A DNA stretch of 64,000 nt from contig NZ_JAFKOJ010000009.1 in NCBI RefSeq assembly GCF_017303275.1, positions 62,001 through 126,000 of the forward strand, written 5' to 3'. Source of the stretch: Bacillus sp. NTK034. Its GTDB lineage: Bacteria > Bacillota > Bacilli > Bacillales > Cytobacillaceae. The notes beneath the pieces are model-generated. The model was not told the DNA's origin and did no database searches. It saw only the letters and a program-made list of their open reading frames with translations. A program made the translations under genes and the position numbers. Position 1 is the stretch's first letter, and the number at the start of each line of letters is the position of its first letter. Shown here piece after piece: positions 53,723-61,895 of the stretch.

Positions 53723-54392
53723 ATATTACGAACGAGTGCTTTTATTTATTATGGGAACTAAATATTTCTAGTTAGAAAAAGAATGTCTTCAAAATTGAGA
53801 CATTCCTTTGGCGTTTCTAGAGTACAACCTACTCTCAAAAGGGACAATTTACTCATTATGACATTATGCCAGGGCGGTGTTCCTTATAGAGTTAGTTGTC
53901 ATGAAAAAAGAGGATATTAATTGACCGGGACGCATAATAACAATCCCAAAAGGGAAACGTAAAAAAAGTGAATTATGCTATATCAATGGATGTAAAATAA
54001 GGAATAAATGTTCGTATAATACAAATTAACGTATTCATAAACCTTGTTGAAAAAGTGTCCACACTATTGGTATATAAGGGATTGGGCGTTTTTTTAATTA
54101 TATCATATTTAACGTTAAGAAGGATTAACGCTTGTTTTATGAATTAACGCTTTTTAGTATTTCTTTCTCTCTCTGTTATCTTTATGGGGATTACAAGTAT
54201 TTTAAAAACAATCTAATGCATCCTTTAATTTAGCTGCAACCGATGAGCAAAGTTCCCTTTTGATGCTGCCTTTTTTATTCATTAAAGGGTTAGTGAAGGA
54301 ATCGTCTTAACTATTATTCAACAATCGGGCTATATTATGGAAATGCCAAAATAAAATTTATCTTTAGGAGAAAAAATAAGTTGAAAGGTTTT
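53723..54392. other. Gene-free stretch containing dispersed repeat copy 2
   Basis: No gene seen. About 54110-54315 shares ordered blocks with 12340-12480 (see that repeat), with an additional 60-70 bases in the middle. Confidence 0.5.
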
Positions 54393-54456
54393 ATATTTAA
54401 CCAAATGGTTGAATGTGAATATTATATCTGCTATATTTAACTACATGGTTAACCAT
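54393..54456. promoter_or_regulatory. ArsR-type operators overlapping the regulator start
   Basis: Direct repeats ATATTTAACCAAATGGTT (about 54393-54410) and ATATTTAACTACATGGTT (about 54433-54450), each with inverted arms AACC/GGTT; the second continues as the perfect palindrome ATGGTTAACCAT (54445-54456) that contains the probable ATG start. Likely autorepression. Confidence 0.6.
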
Positions 54457-54786
54457 AATAATGATAATTTAAATAAAGTATTTCATGCTTTAGCTGATTC
54501 AACAAGAAGAGAAATGGTTCAGATGATGGCGCAAAAAGAAAGGACAGTTTCTGAATTAGCAGAGCCTTTTGATATGTCCCTTGCTGGGATTTCAAAGCAT
54601 ATTAAGGTTCTTGAGGGAGCAAATTTAGTAGAAAGGAGTGTAAATGGAAGAACTCACATTTGTCGCTTAAATACTGAATCCTTATCTGAAGCAAAGGAAT
54701 GGCTTCATTTTTATGAAAAATATTGGAGCAATCGTTTTGATTTTCTGGAAAGTGAGTTATTGAAAGCCAAAAAGAAAGAACACTAA
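54445..54786 (+). CDS. ArsR family regulator paired with AHSA1 protein
   Basis: 113 aa from ATG 54445: FHALADSTRREMVQMMAQKE, DMSLAGISKHIKVLEGANLV (recognition helix), and YEKYWSNRFDFLESELLKA. No metal-binding cysteines. No ribosome binding site precedes ATG 54445, and TTG 54409 has none either, so the start is uncertain and the mRNA may be leaderless-like. Twenty bases before the AHSA1 gene. Second such pair in the window after 11.4 kb, but clearly diverged from it. Confidence 0.82.
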   Translation: MVNHNNDNLNKVFHALADSTRREMVQMMAQKERTVSELAEPFDMSLAGISKHIKVLEGANLVERSVNGRTHICRLNTESLSEAKEWLHFYEKYWSNRFDFLESELLKAKKKEH

Positions 54787-54806
54787 ACCAAAGTAAGGAG
54801 AATTCT

Positions 54807-55304
54807 ATGAATAACATCTCAACTAAAACTTTAACAATGAAAAGAGAATTTAATGTAAAACCTGAAAGAGTTTTTGACGCATGGTTGAATCCCTTAATGA
54901 TGAAAAAGTGGTTATTTACGTTAGAAGGGACGAACAAGGTCACACAAAATGAACCCAAAGTAGGAGGGGGTTGGGAGATCGTGGACCATAGAGGGGGAAA
55001 TGACTACCGAGCAGTAGGAGAGTATCTTGAAATTGATCCTCCAAAAAAATTGGTATTTACTTTTAAGATGCCTCAATTTAGTGAGTTAGAAGACATAATT
55101 ACTGTTGAGATAAAAGAAATTCCTACAGGTTGTGAAATGACTTTTACCCAGCTCATCCACGTTGCTCCAGAAGAAAGCTGGACAAAAGCAGATCTTGAAA
55201 GGGTTCTAGGCGAGTATCATGATCAGTCTGAACATGGTTGGAACTTAATGTTTATGGGACTTAAAGAACTAGTTGAAACTGGATATATCAGTTATAAAGG
55301 TTAA
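54807..55304 (+). CDS. SRPBCC family protein, AHSA1 domain
   Basis: 165 aa: MKREFNVKPERVFDAWLNPL, MMKKWLFTLEG, VGGGWEIVDHRGGNDYRAVG, and a C-terminal GWNLMFMGLKELVETG helix. Helix-grip fold, ligand unknown. AAGGAG 7 bases before the ATG; cotranscribed with the ArsR gene, which is probably its repressor. Confidence 0.85.
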   Translation: MNNISTKTLTMKREFNVKPERVFDAWLNPLMMKKWLFTLEGTNKVTQNEPKVGGGWEIVDHRGGNDYRAVGEYLEIDPPKKLVFTFKMPQFSELEDIITVEIKEIPTGCEMTFTQLIHVAPEESWTKADLERVLGEYHDQSEHGWNLMFMGLKELVETGYISYKG

Positions 55305-55317
55305 TCAGGGTGGATAA

Positions 55318-55430
55318 AAATTTCAAATGGTACACCGCTTTTAATTTTTCAAGACGGAAAGGCAGAGGAAGCGATGTATTATACTCCCGTTAATTGAGGA
55401 TTCAGAATACTTATAGATAAAAGGTAATTA
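55318..55430 (+). pseudogene. Remnant of a PhnB-like VOC protein
   Basis: The frame reads NGTPLLIFQDGKAEEAMYYT, then frameshifts, with EDSE/RILIDKR-like residues following. This matches the N-terminus of PhnB/3-demethylubiquinone methyltransferase-type VOC proteins (ITPFLMFxGNAEEAMNFYTSLF). Only about 35 codons survive. Such genes often follow ArsR + AHSA1 pairs, so the operon may once have been longer. Confidence 0.55.
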
Positions 55431-55596
55431 TTTACGGAAATTCACGTCTGGAAGTAGATAAAAACAATATATTACAAGTAGATGTTAATAATTTCTCCTC
55501 ATTTAAAGGGGAAGATGACTCGGTCCTGAGCTTAACGAAGATGTCGGCTGTTATCGGAAGTTCTCAGTTTCTTTGTTTTGTTTTGAATATAACCTA
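55431..55596. other. Short stretch with a possible coding remnant
   Basis: One frame (about 55440-55590) reads LEVDKNNILQVDVNNFSSFK and GEDDSVLSLTKMSAVIGSSQ without a start codon. Possibly another gene tail; low confidence. Confidence 0.25.
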
Positions 55597-55627
55597 ATAG
55601 CACAGACCTAGTGTAGGTCTGTGCTAT
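55597..55627. terminator. Perfect bidirectional terminator
   Basis: 14-bp perfect stem ATAGCACAGACCTA / TAGGTCTGTGCTAT with a 3-base loop. Confidence 0.85.
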
Positions 55628-55657
55628 ATTATTTCGTAAAATCAAAGGAACTCCTTA

Positions 55658-56092
55658 CTATTCTTGTGGTGCAGAAGGAGTTGAAATGCTTTGCAACGCC
55701 TGTTCTGCTTCGTTTGCATATTGATTTTGTACGGCTAAATCCCCTAAAGCTACCATCCCCACTATTTGTCCATTTTCAACTACCGGCAATCGGCGAATTT
55801 GCTGCTGTGCCATTAAATTTGATGCTTGATGAACATCCATATCAGGTGTCCCTTGTACGATTTGCTGTGCAGTCATAACTTGAGAGACCGGTGTATGAGG
55901 ATTTTCTCCTTGAGCAGTCGTACGAAGGGTAATATCACGATCTGTTACAATCCCAACTATTTGCTTGCTGTTATTTACTACAGGGATAGCTCCGATATTA
56001 TATTGGCTCATTAATGCCGCAGCTTCTTGTACGCTCTGTGTTTCGTTCACTGTAACAACATTTGATGTCATGATATCTTTTAATTGTGCCAT
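55658..56092 (-). CDS. Two-CBS-domain protein (YhcV-like)
   Basis: 144 aa consisting of a CBS pair: DIMTSNVVTVNETQSVQEAA, GAIPVVNNSKQIVGIVTDRD (CBS1, residues 6-60) and VMTAQQIVQGTPDMDVHQAS, RRLPVVENGQIVGMVALGDL (CBS2, 72-125). CBS pairs bind adenosyl nucleotides. Resembles B. subtilis YhcV, a stress-linked protein. GGAGG 7 bases before the ATG. Confidence 0.88.
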   Translation of the reverse strand: MAQLKDIMTSNVVTVNETQSVQEAAALMSQYNIGAIPVVNNSKQIVGIVTDRDITLRTTAQGENPHTPVSQVMTAQQIVQGTPDMDVHQASNLMAQQQIRRLPVVENGQIVGMVALGDLAVQNQYANEAEQALQSISTPSAPQE

Positions 56093-56510
56093 GATAATAC
56101 CTCCAAATATTTGTTATTTAAATAGGATGTGGAAAATTGGTTATATTATTAATGGCTATTTTTCCCAATAAGAGCGGCTCAAAATTTTATATAATTTTTA
56201 TTTTATTATGTCCCCACTTTACTTTTTCTGGTTAACGGAGCCGTTAGATCATATATCGATATAAAAAATGGTCAACCAGAAATATTTTCATTTCTAGTTG
56301 ACCTTATAATACGAAAGGGCAGGTTTGTTCAACAAAACAATCATATAATAATAATTGGGCATTGGTCCTCAAAAGGATAATTGCCCTTTTTGTTTGCGTT
56401 TTTATATATTCATTCGTTTTGGATGCAACAATACATAACGAACATCGTCTAAATAGATAAACAGATGCCTGCTCAGATATTGGTGCATTCTTTTTTAGGA
56501 GGAGACAATC
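56093..56510. other. Gene-free stretch with repeats
   Basis: Holds hairpin repeat R1 copy 3 (56270-56303, GGTCAACCAGAAAT / ATTTCTAGTTGACC) followed by TATAATACGAAAGGGCAGG and a GTTCAACAA segment of repeat R2 (to about 56345). No gene seen. Confidence 0.5.
56270..56303. repeat. Hairpin repeat R1, copy 3
   Basis: Arms GGTCAACCAGAAAT / ATTTCTAGTTGACC (one mismatch) followed by TTATAATACGAAAGGGCAGG. Confidence 0.7.
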
Positions 56511-56978
56511 ATGAAGAAAGTGTACCTTACTATAGCTTTCTTGGGTTTAATCATCACTGGGTGTACAAATAATGGTGTGACTCAAGAAGAGCCTGAGCCA
56601 CCTAAAGCCTTTATAGAGGTGGATAACGAAAGATTCGAAACTATACTTGGAACTTATTGCTGGTCGTCGAAAGGTCAAGCGGAATGTGTGGATAAAGCTG
56701 GACCAATCGAGCTTTTGGAAGGCAGTGAACCAATTGAAGTAAGTCCTGGTGAAAGTGTAGCTTTTATTATGGAATATGAACCAAAACCAAATAAAATTCA
56801 TGTTCTGCAAATAAGCAGCTCTGAAGAATCGGAAGTTAAAATAAGGAACAATCATTTCACAGCGCCTGCACAAAAAGGGATTTATTACTATTCATATGGC
56901 GCATGGTGGATGGATGAAAAGAAAGAGAACACATCTAATGGAGATGCTAATTATGCATTTGCCATAGAAGTAAAGTAA
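56511..56978 (+). CDS. Lipoprotein of unknown function
   Basis: 155 aa with a type II signal peptide (KKVYLTIAFLGLIITGC, lipobox ITGC, Cys18). The mature part has two further cysteines (GTYCWSSKGQAECVDKAGP) that may form a disulfide, a PGESVAFIMEYEPKPNKIHV segment and a Trp/Tyr-rich end (YYYSYGAWWMDE). AGGAGGAG precedes the ATG. Extracytoplasmic, membrane anchored; family not named. Confidence 0.8.
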   Translation: MKKVYLTIAFLGLIITGCTNNGVTQEEPEPPKAFIEVDNERFETILGTYCWSSKGQAECVDKAGPIELLEGSEPIEVSPGESVAFIMEYEPKPNKIHVLQISSSEESEVKIRNNHFTAPAQKGIYYYSYGAWWMDEKKENTSNGDANYAFAIEVK

Positions 56979-57372
56979 TTCTCTTCTTTAGCAAACGGGC
57001 TAACGGGGCAGGTAACTTTAAGAACATAACAGATAACACAATTACTTAAAATCTGTGTAATAAATTCAGAATTGAAGGTTACCAGTCATAGTTGGTGTGA
57101 GAGGAGGCAATAAAAAACTTTATCCCTTCCTCTAAGCAGGGAACAGCTGAATAACATGGAAGCGATTCAGATTCATAAGAGTATCAGTATATGAATGGCC
57201 ATTGGAAGCGAGTGCATACCGAAGTTAGACCTTTGTCTTTGGGTCGATTCTCAGACTTTTGGATGAAAAAAGTCCACACCTATGAAGGATTCCTGTATTC
57301 CATCAATAATATAAACTAAAAGACAACAATTATTGTAAATCCTCTATGAATTCATTAGGGAGAGTGATACCA
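56979..57372. other. Gene-free stretch
   Basis: An R2-type ACGGGGCAGG unit at about 57000-57013. No ORF or RNA motif recognised; the promoter of the Rieske gene should lie here. Confidence 0.4.
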
Positions 57373-59136
57373 TTGTCAGAATTGATTTATGCAGGTTCAA
57401 TAAAGACGCTTGAAGCTGAAGGTGCAAAGGTAATTAAAGGTGGAAGTCATGCAATTGCCGTATTTGTTTACGAAAAACAAGTCTATGCGGTGGATAACCG
57501 ATGTCCGCATATGGGCTTTCCCCTCCATACAGGAAGCCTATGTGATGGGATTTTGACGTGTCACTGGCATCATGCCCGCTTTGATTTAAAAAGCGGAGGA
57601 ACCTTGGATCCATGGGCAGATGATGTTCCTACTTATCCTGTCGAGATTAAGGAAGATGAGGTTTGGGTTCACCCGGTTCCTTTTAATAAGGTGACAATCG
57701 AAAAATTGAGGCAGCGATTACGTGACGGCCTTGAGCAAAATATTAGTCTTGTCATCGCCAAATCGGTTGTCGGATTGATGGAAGCTAGTTTTCCAGTGAC
57801 TGAGATTGCAAAAATTGGCGTCGTATTCGGAACAACACATCGGAGGAGTGGATGGGGATCGGGATTAACGATTTTAACAGCCATGACAAATGTATTGCCC
57901 AAATTGGATAAAACCGGGCAGGTTTTAGCGCTGTTCCAAGGCCTGGTTCACGTTGCACGGGAAAGTTCCGGAATGGGAACACGTTTTTTACTTGGATCTC
58001 TTCCTGTATCAAATGAAAAGAATGCCCAAACATTCGAACAATTATCAGAATGGTATCGTCATTGTGTGGAGGTGCGGGATTCACAGGGAGCTGAGCGGGT
58101 GCTATTGACCGCGATAGAATTGGGATTCTCGAACGAGCAGCTTGCTGACATAATGATGACAGCGGTCACCGATCATTTTTATGTAAATACAGGTCATACC
58201 CTTGATTTTCATAATAAAGCATTCGAGATTTTAAATCAGATCGGTTTTGAGCATCAACCTTATGTATTGTCATCATTGTTACCTGGTATCGGTGATATAT
58301 CCCGCAGTGAAGAATCCCATAGCTGGCAATCACCTGTGAACTTGGTCAAACCATTAATGGAGGCGTTCCCGAAATTACCTGATATCCTTGCTAATGTCTC
58401 ATCAAGAACCAGCGCTGATATCGATGAAGCAGTATTGGTTGAACAAATTTTATCAGATGACCCTATAAAAACGGTAAATATGATGTTGGATGCACTTAAA
58501 AGCGGAGTCAGACCTTCCCGTTTGGCCAAGCTCGTAGCTTTAGCGGCTGCTGATCGGATTTCCCGTTTCCATGTACAAAATGATTTCAGGGATTGGATTA
58601 CTGTACTTCATACTTTTACACATGCACATGCGGTACATGAATCGTTACGCCGCTCTACTACACCTGAATTGACCCGAGCTGTTTTCCATGGTGCAATGAG
58701 TGTGTATCTTGATCGTTTTCTCAATACACCGTCTGCAAGAAGACCGCAACCAAAGGATGTGGAAACTGAACCGCAGAATCCTTCAGAATTATTGGAGATG
58801 ATGAATCAACAACAACAGGTTGCAGAATCAGCAAGATGGGTAGTAAATTACCTGGCACGCGGCGGTGATAAAAGTGAACTCTTCAATACGCTCGGGCATG
58901 CTTTACTAAGAGAAGATGCAGAGTTTCATTCATTTCAAATGTATGAAGCAGCAATGGTCGAACATGATCATTGGGAAAAAGAGGATTCCGAGTTTGCTGG
59001 ATATGCACAGGAAACATTGATCCTCGCATTAACACGTTATCTGGCAGGCCATGCCCCAACTGCTAGAGAAATGCCGCATACAGCACAAATTGCCATGCGC
59101 CTCCACCGAGGAGAAAAATTATTTGAAGATGACTAA
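57373..59136 (+). CDS. Rieske 2Fe-2S protein with long helical C-terminal region
   Basis: 587 aa from TTG 57373 (AGGGAGAG about 8 bases upstream); ATG 57346 is in frame but lacks a site. The N-terminal about 105 residues are a Rieske domain with both cluster motifs, CPHMGFPLH and CHWHHARFDL. The remaining about 480 residues are alpha-helical, with many His and Arg and no recognised catalytic motif (for example SSGMGTRFLLGSLPVSNEKN; VLHTFTHAHAVHESLRR). No signal or TAT motif. Could be an oxygenase-like or redox regulatory protein; no reductase gene is nearby. Confidence 0.8.
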   Translation: MSELIYAGSIKTLEAEGAKVIKGGSHAIAVFVYEKQVYAVDNRCPHMGFPLHTGSLCDGILTCHWHHARFDLKSGGTLDPWADDVPTYPVEIKEDEVWVHPVPFNKVTIEKLRQRLRDGLEQNISLVIAKSVVGLMEASFPVTEIAKIGVVFGTTHRRSGWGSGLTILTAMTNVLPKLDKTGQVLALFQGLVHVARESSGMGTRFLLGSLPVSNEKNAQTFEQLSEWYRHCVEVRDSQGAERVLLTAIELGFSNEQLADIMMTAVTDHFYVNTGHTLDFHNKAFEILNQIGFEHQPYVLSSLLPGIGDISRSEESHSWQSPVNLVKPLMEAFPKLPDILANVSSRTSADIDEAVLVEQILSDDPIKTVNMMLDALKSGVRPSRLAKLVALAAADRISRFHVQNDFRDWITVLHTFTHAHAVHESLRRSTTPELTRAVFHGAMSVYLDRFLNTPSARRPQPKDVETEPQNPSELLEMMNQQQQVAESARWVVNYLARGGDKSELFNTLGHALLREDAEFHSFQMYEAAMVEHDHWEKEDSEFAGYAQETLILALTRYLAGHAPTAREMPHTAQIAMRLHRGEKLFEDD

Positions 59137-59250
59137 TTTGCATGGCCAAGAAATAGGCTGTTCAGAATGCCCAGATTATCAAAAAGGCTGCCTCCGGCCA
59201 GGCTCGCCAAGGCGATTATCAAGTTTTACAATAAGATTTATTTTATTAAG

Positions 59251-59296
59251 AAAAAGCCGATTTTCCTTTTACTAAGTAGGATAATCGGCTTTTTCT
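59251..59296. terminator. Terminator after the Rieske gene
   Basis: AAAAAGCCGATT-TTCCT with AGGAT-AATCGGCTTTTT. Confidence 0.85.
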
Positions 59297-59508
59297 TCTT
59301 TACGAAGGAATGTACTCAAGGGGCAGGTAAAAAGGCAGGATGCAGGTAAAGAATACATTGAATTATGGGAATATTGAAACCAATTAATAGTTAAATCGTA
59401 AAATTAGTAATAAGGAGGGTACGTTTAAATATTTACAAAAGAATTTTACATAAGGGATTATTAGGATTGAAATTTCATATAACTATTTTTTCTAAAGAAG
59501 GTGGGAGA
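59297..59508. other. Short intergenic stretch
   Basis: GGGGCAGG unit at about 59320; otherwise no recognised feature. Confidence 0.35.
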
Positions 59509-60402
59509 ATGTTGAGCAGGTATATTACACTTGGTTCTTTTGTATTTTTGATATTGTTAGTTCTTGCTGGCTGCAGCGGCCATAAAACAGATTCACCAGT
59601 ATCCGATAAAGAACTTTCTTCACAAGAGAATGATTTTCACAAATTTAAAACGGAAGATGGGGAAATTGAAATAAATATTTTCAATAATGGCAGTTTTTCT
59701 GAAGCTACCATAAAGCAAATTAAAGAGAAAACTCTGAGTTTTTACAATGCTCTTCAAAAAGAAAATGCACCGATGTCTTCTCCTTCTATAATATATTTAC
59801 ACCTGTATGATGATAAGAAGGTAAGCTATACGAACGGTAACACCATCCATCTTTACTGGGTAAAAGAAGGAAATTATCCTCTTATTCACGAACTTACCCA
59901 TGTTTTTTTTGGCTCTACTGAAGGGCATGCCACACTGGAAGGTCTTGCAATCTTTATGCAGGATTTCTATTCGGATAGAGGAGTGTTTCCCAATTATCAG
60001 GGAGATGTTCACGACATTATGAAATATTTAATGACCCAAGAAATCAGTATTCCTCTGGAAACGCTGCTGAGTAAGGATCAAATTTTCACCCATTCAAAAT
60101 TAAATAAAGACTCCTATTCTTTAAGGTGGCTGGGGTATATAGAATCTGCTTCATTCTCAAACTATCTTATTAATCAATATGGTATTGAAGAGTTTTTGAA
60201 AATATATGATCGCCCCAATTTGACTGATGAAATAGATAAGATCTATGGGAAAAAAGTAGAGCAGCTTGAAATGGAATGGAAAGAATTTGTTCAGAAAAAT
60301 TTCACATCGAATGAAGAAACCATTCGCAGCTATGATCCTCAAATTCAAGAAATTATCAGTCATTTGGAAGCAAATAAAGAACGGATATTAAAAACTTCTT
60401 AA
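59509..60402 (+). CDS. Lipoprotein with HExxH zinc-metalloprotease motif
   Basis: 297 aa. Type II signal peptide (YITLGSFVFLILLVLAGC, lipobox LAGC). The catalytic-type motif HELTH lies near residue 127 (YPLIHELTHVFFGSTEGHAT) followed by E/G-rich segment LEGLAIFMQDF with a plausible third ligand, the peptidase-MA (gluzincin) arrangement. ATG 59509 has AAGGTGGGA upstream. Extracellular membrane-anchored protease or a relative; substrate unknown. Confidence 0.8.
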   Translation: MLSRYITLGSFVFLILLVLAGCSGHKTDSPVSDKELSSQENDFHKFKTEDGEIEINIFNNGSFSEATIKQIKEKTLSFYNALQKENAPMSSPSIIYLHLYDDKKVSYTNGNTIHLYWVKEGNYPLIHELTHVFFGSTEGHATLEGLAIFMQDFYSDRGVFPNYQGDVHDIMKYLMTQEISIPLETLLSKDQIFTHSKLNKDSYSLRWLGYIESASFSNYLINQYGIEEFLKIYDRPNLTDEIDKIYGKKVEQLEMEWKEFVQKNFTSNEETIRSYDPQIQEIISHLEANKERILKTS

Positions 60403-60506
60403 TTCCAGAAGGTAGTAAAGTAAACAAAGAACTATAATTATTAAGTTCTCTATACGATAGAATTCGGTATAAATGTAAAATTCAGGATGTGAAATAAGGT
60501 ATGTTG

Positions 60507-60746
60507 ATGAAAGATGAACAAAAAAATGGTAAAGCTATACTCCTAACAATCGGGTGGTTATCTGTTGTTTTATTATTTTTTAATTTAATTCCGCCTATGC
60601 TCTTGTTTTTTCCGATATCCATAGGAGTTGTAATAAGGCGAGATTACCAGGGGGATAAGCAAGGGTCAGCAATGATTGTTTTAGGGTTAATAAGCGGACT
60701 CGTTGGTTGGCTTTTAGGGATGTTCGTTAGTAATAACTTGATGTAG
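60507..60746 (+). CDS. Small two-helix membrane protein, paralogue of 45650-45889
   Basis: 79 aa: KDEQKNGKAILLTIGWLSVV, RRDYQGDKQGSAMIVLGLIS, GWLLGMFVSNNLM. ATG 60507 matches the paralogue's start, with AAGG 7 bases upstream; ATG 60501 is an alternative. The upstream 45 bases are also similar between the two loci, indicating duplication of gene plus leader. Confidence 0.72.
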   Translation: MKDEQKNGKAILLTIGWLSVVLLFFNLIPPMLLFFPISIGVVIRRDYQGDKQGSAMIVLGLISGLVGWLLGMFVSNNLM

Positions 60747-60839
60747 GGAAAAGCACACACATAACTAAATAGCTTCTTTCCACCTAAAAATTCACTCGAA
60801 TTATATAATTGGCAAGTATAACTAAGGGAGAGACAATCA

Positions 60840-60920
60840 TTGAATCCAGTAGTTGGCATGGATGTGGCCAAAGAGGAATGTGAAGCTCAGGCATTTCTGG
60901 CCATTAACACGTTTTATTAG
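60840..60920 (+). pseudogene. IS110 transposase N-terminal fragment
   Basis: 27 codons, MNPVVGMDVAKEECEAQAFL then a stop, homologous to the start of copy E (MNPVIGLDVSKGESQVQAFL). GGGAGAG lies upstream. Only the very 5' end of an IS110 transposase remains. Confidence 0.75.
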
Positions 60921-60937
60921 ATACTGCTGTGAGTTGT

Positions 60938-60976
60938 AGTAAAGAAGCTTGGTGAAAAACCAGCTCCTTTACTTTT
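60938..60976 (+). terminator. Intrinsic terminator
   Basis: AGTAAAG-A-AGCT pairs with AGCT-C-CTTTACT, then TTTTTT. Confidence 0.75.
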
Positions 60977-61010
60977 TTATCCTTAAATTAGTCCATTTTG
61001 CTTATTCATC

Positions 61011-61205
61011 CTAGCATTCGCAAATGCAAACACATTGATTTTGTTTGCTTTGTTCCGAGACTTCTTTTACTGAAGAGAATTTTGTGCCAAGTTTTCTAAA
61101 AAAGGATTCTCCGTTTGAGTTTGCAAATTTCCATGCCTCATTAGACATTCTTTCAATTTCCTGCTGTTTTGTTTTAATGATCAATTCATAATTGTAATAA
61201 TCCAT
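61011..61205 (-). CDS. Small protein with CVCICEC metal-binding tail
   Basis: 64 aa: a charged helical body (ELIIKTKQQEIERMSNEAWK) and a C-terminal QNQCVCICEC with four cysteines. ATG 61205 has AAGGAGGAG about 8 bases upstream; an ArsR box (61225-61240) covers its promoter. Sits downstream of the arsR-type gene on the same strand. A thiol-rich arsenite/metal-binding role is inferred. Confidence 0.6.
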   Translation of the reverse strand: MDYYNYELIIKTKQQEIERMSNEAWKFANSNGESFFRKLGTKFSSVKEVSEQSKQNQCVCICEC

Positions 61206-61224
61206 CTTTAACTCCTCCTTATTA

Positions 61225-61861
61225 ATCAAAAAAAATTGATATATACTTTAAAAAAATTTAGCAGCAAGTAGGTTTAAACAAGCAGCATAACTCTGAGGAT
61301 AATAAGTGATTTAATTCTTTTTGATTCAGCTCGTAAAAACTCCAGGTGCCTTTTGTTTCTTTTTTTATGATATTGGCATCCAGTAAGATCTTTAAATGAT
61401 AGGACAGTTTGGATTGGCTCATTTCCATTAGTGGAGCGAGATCACACACGCACATGGAGCCATTCTGGGTTAGTATATTCATAATTTGAAGCCGTTTTTT
61501 ATCTGCGATGGCTTTAAACTTTCCCTCATAATGATCAAAAAGCTGGTCTGTCGATTGATTTTGATTTGTCATTTCTGATTTCATTGCAACCACTCTTTCT
61601 TTAATCAAAAATTCTTGATGAGTTAATCATATATCCAAAATTTTCATATGTCAATCGGTAAAATCAAAATAATTTGATTAATATGCAAAATAGATAATTA
61701 TCATAATGTTAATTTTAATTCAAGGTGGGGACTTTCATTAATTAGGTTTGAATCCATTGATAAAAACCACTTAAAAATAATTAATCAAATTATTTTGATA
61801 AATCGGTTGCATTTAGAAATAATTGCTAATATACTTTAATTATAAATCAAAAAAAATTGAT
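61225..61861. promoter_or_regulatory. Five ArsR boxes, ATCAA-N6-TTGAT
   Basis: Identical-geometry inverted repeats at 61225-61240, 61604-61619, 61663-61678, 61784-61799 and 61846-61861. One precedes each of the three transcription units of the arsenic-type module (small CVCICEC gene, arsR, Cys-pair gene/arsI), with three in the divergent region. Confidence 0.75.
61258..61584 (-). CDS. arsR: ArsR family arsenite-responsive regulator
   Basis: 108 aa. Winged helix with the As(III)/Sb(III) sensing motif MCVCDLAPLM at the start of the recognition helix (MSQSKLSYHLKILLDANII), plus extra C-terminal cysteines (LCCLFKPTCC). The DNA-binding boxes around it (ATCAA-N6-TTGAT) are those of ArsR repressors. 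ATG 61584 has AAGAGTGG upstream; the longer frame to 61608 overlaps an operator. Controls the divergent arsI unit and itself (inference). Confidence 0.88.
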   Translation of the reverse strand: MKSEMTNQNQSTDQLFDHYEGKFKAIADKKRLQIMNILTQNGSMCVCDLAPLMEMSQSKLSYHLKILLDANIIKKETKGTWSFYELNQKELNHLLSSELCCLFKPTCC

Positions 61862-61895
61862 TTATAGTTAAAACTAAATAAGGGAGCTGTTAAAG

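Noticed and set aside
57346..57372. ATG 57346 as start of the Rieske protein
   Set aside because: No ribosome binding site; TTG 57373 follows AGGGAGAG at good spacing.
59129..59275. 48-codon ORF with CSECPDYQKGC overlapping the Rieske stop
   Set aside because: No ribosome binding site, and it runs into the terminator hairpin at 59251; likely chance.
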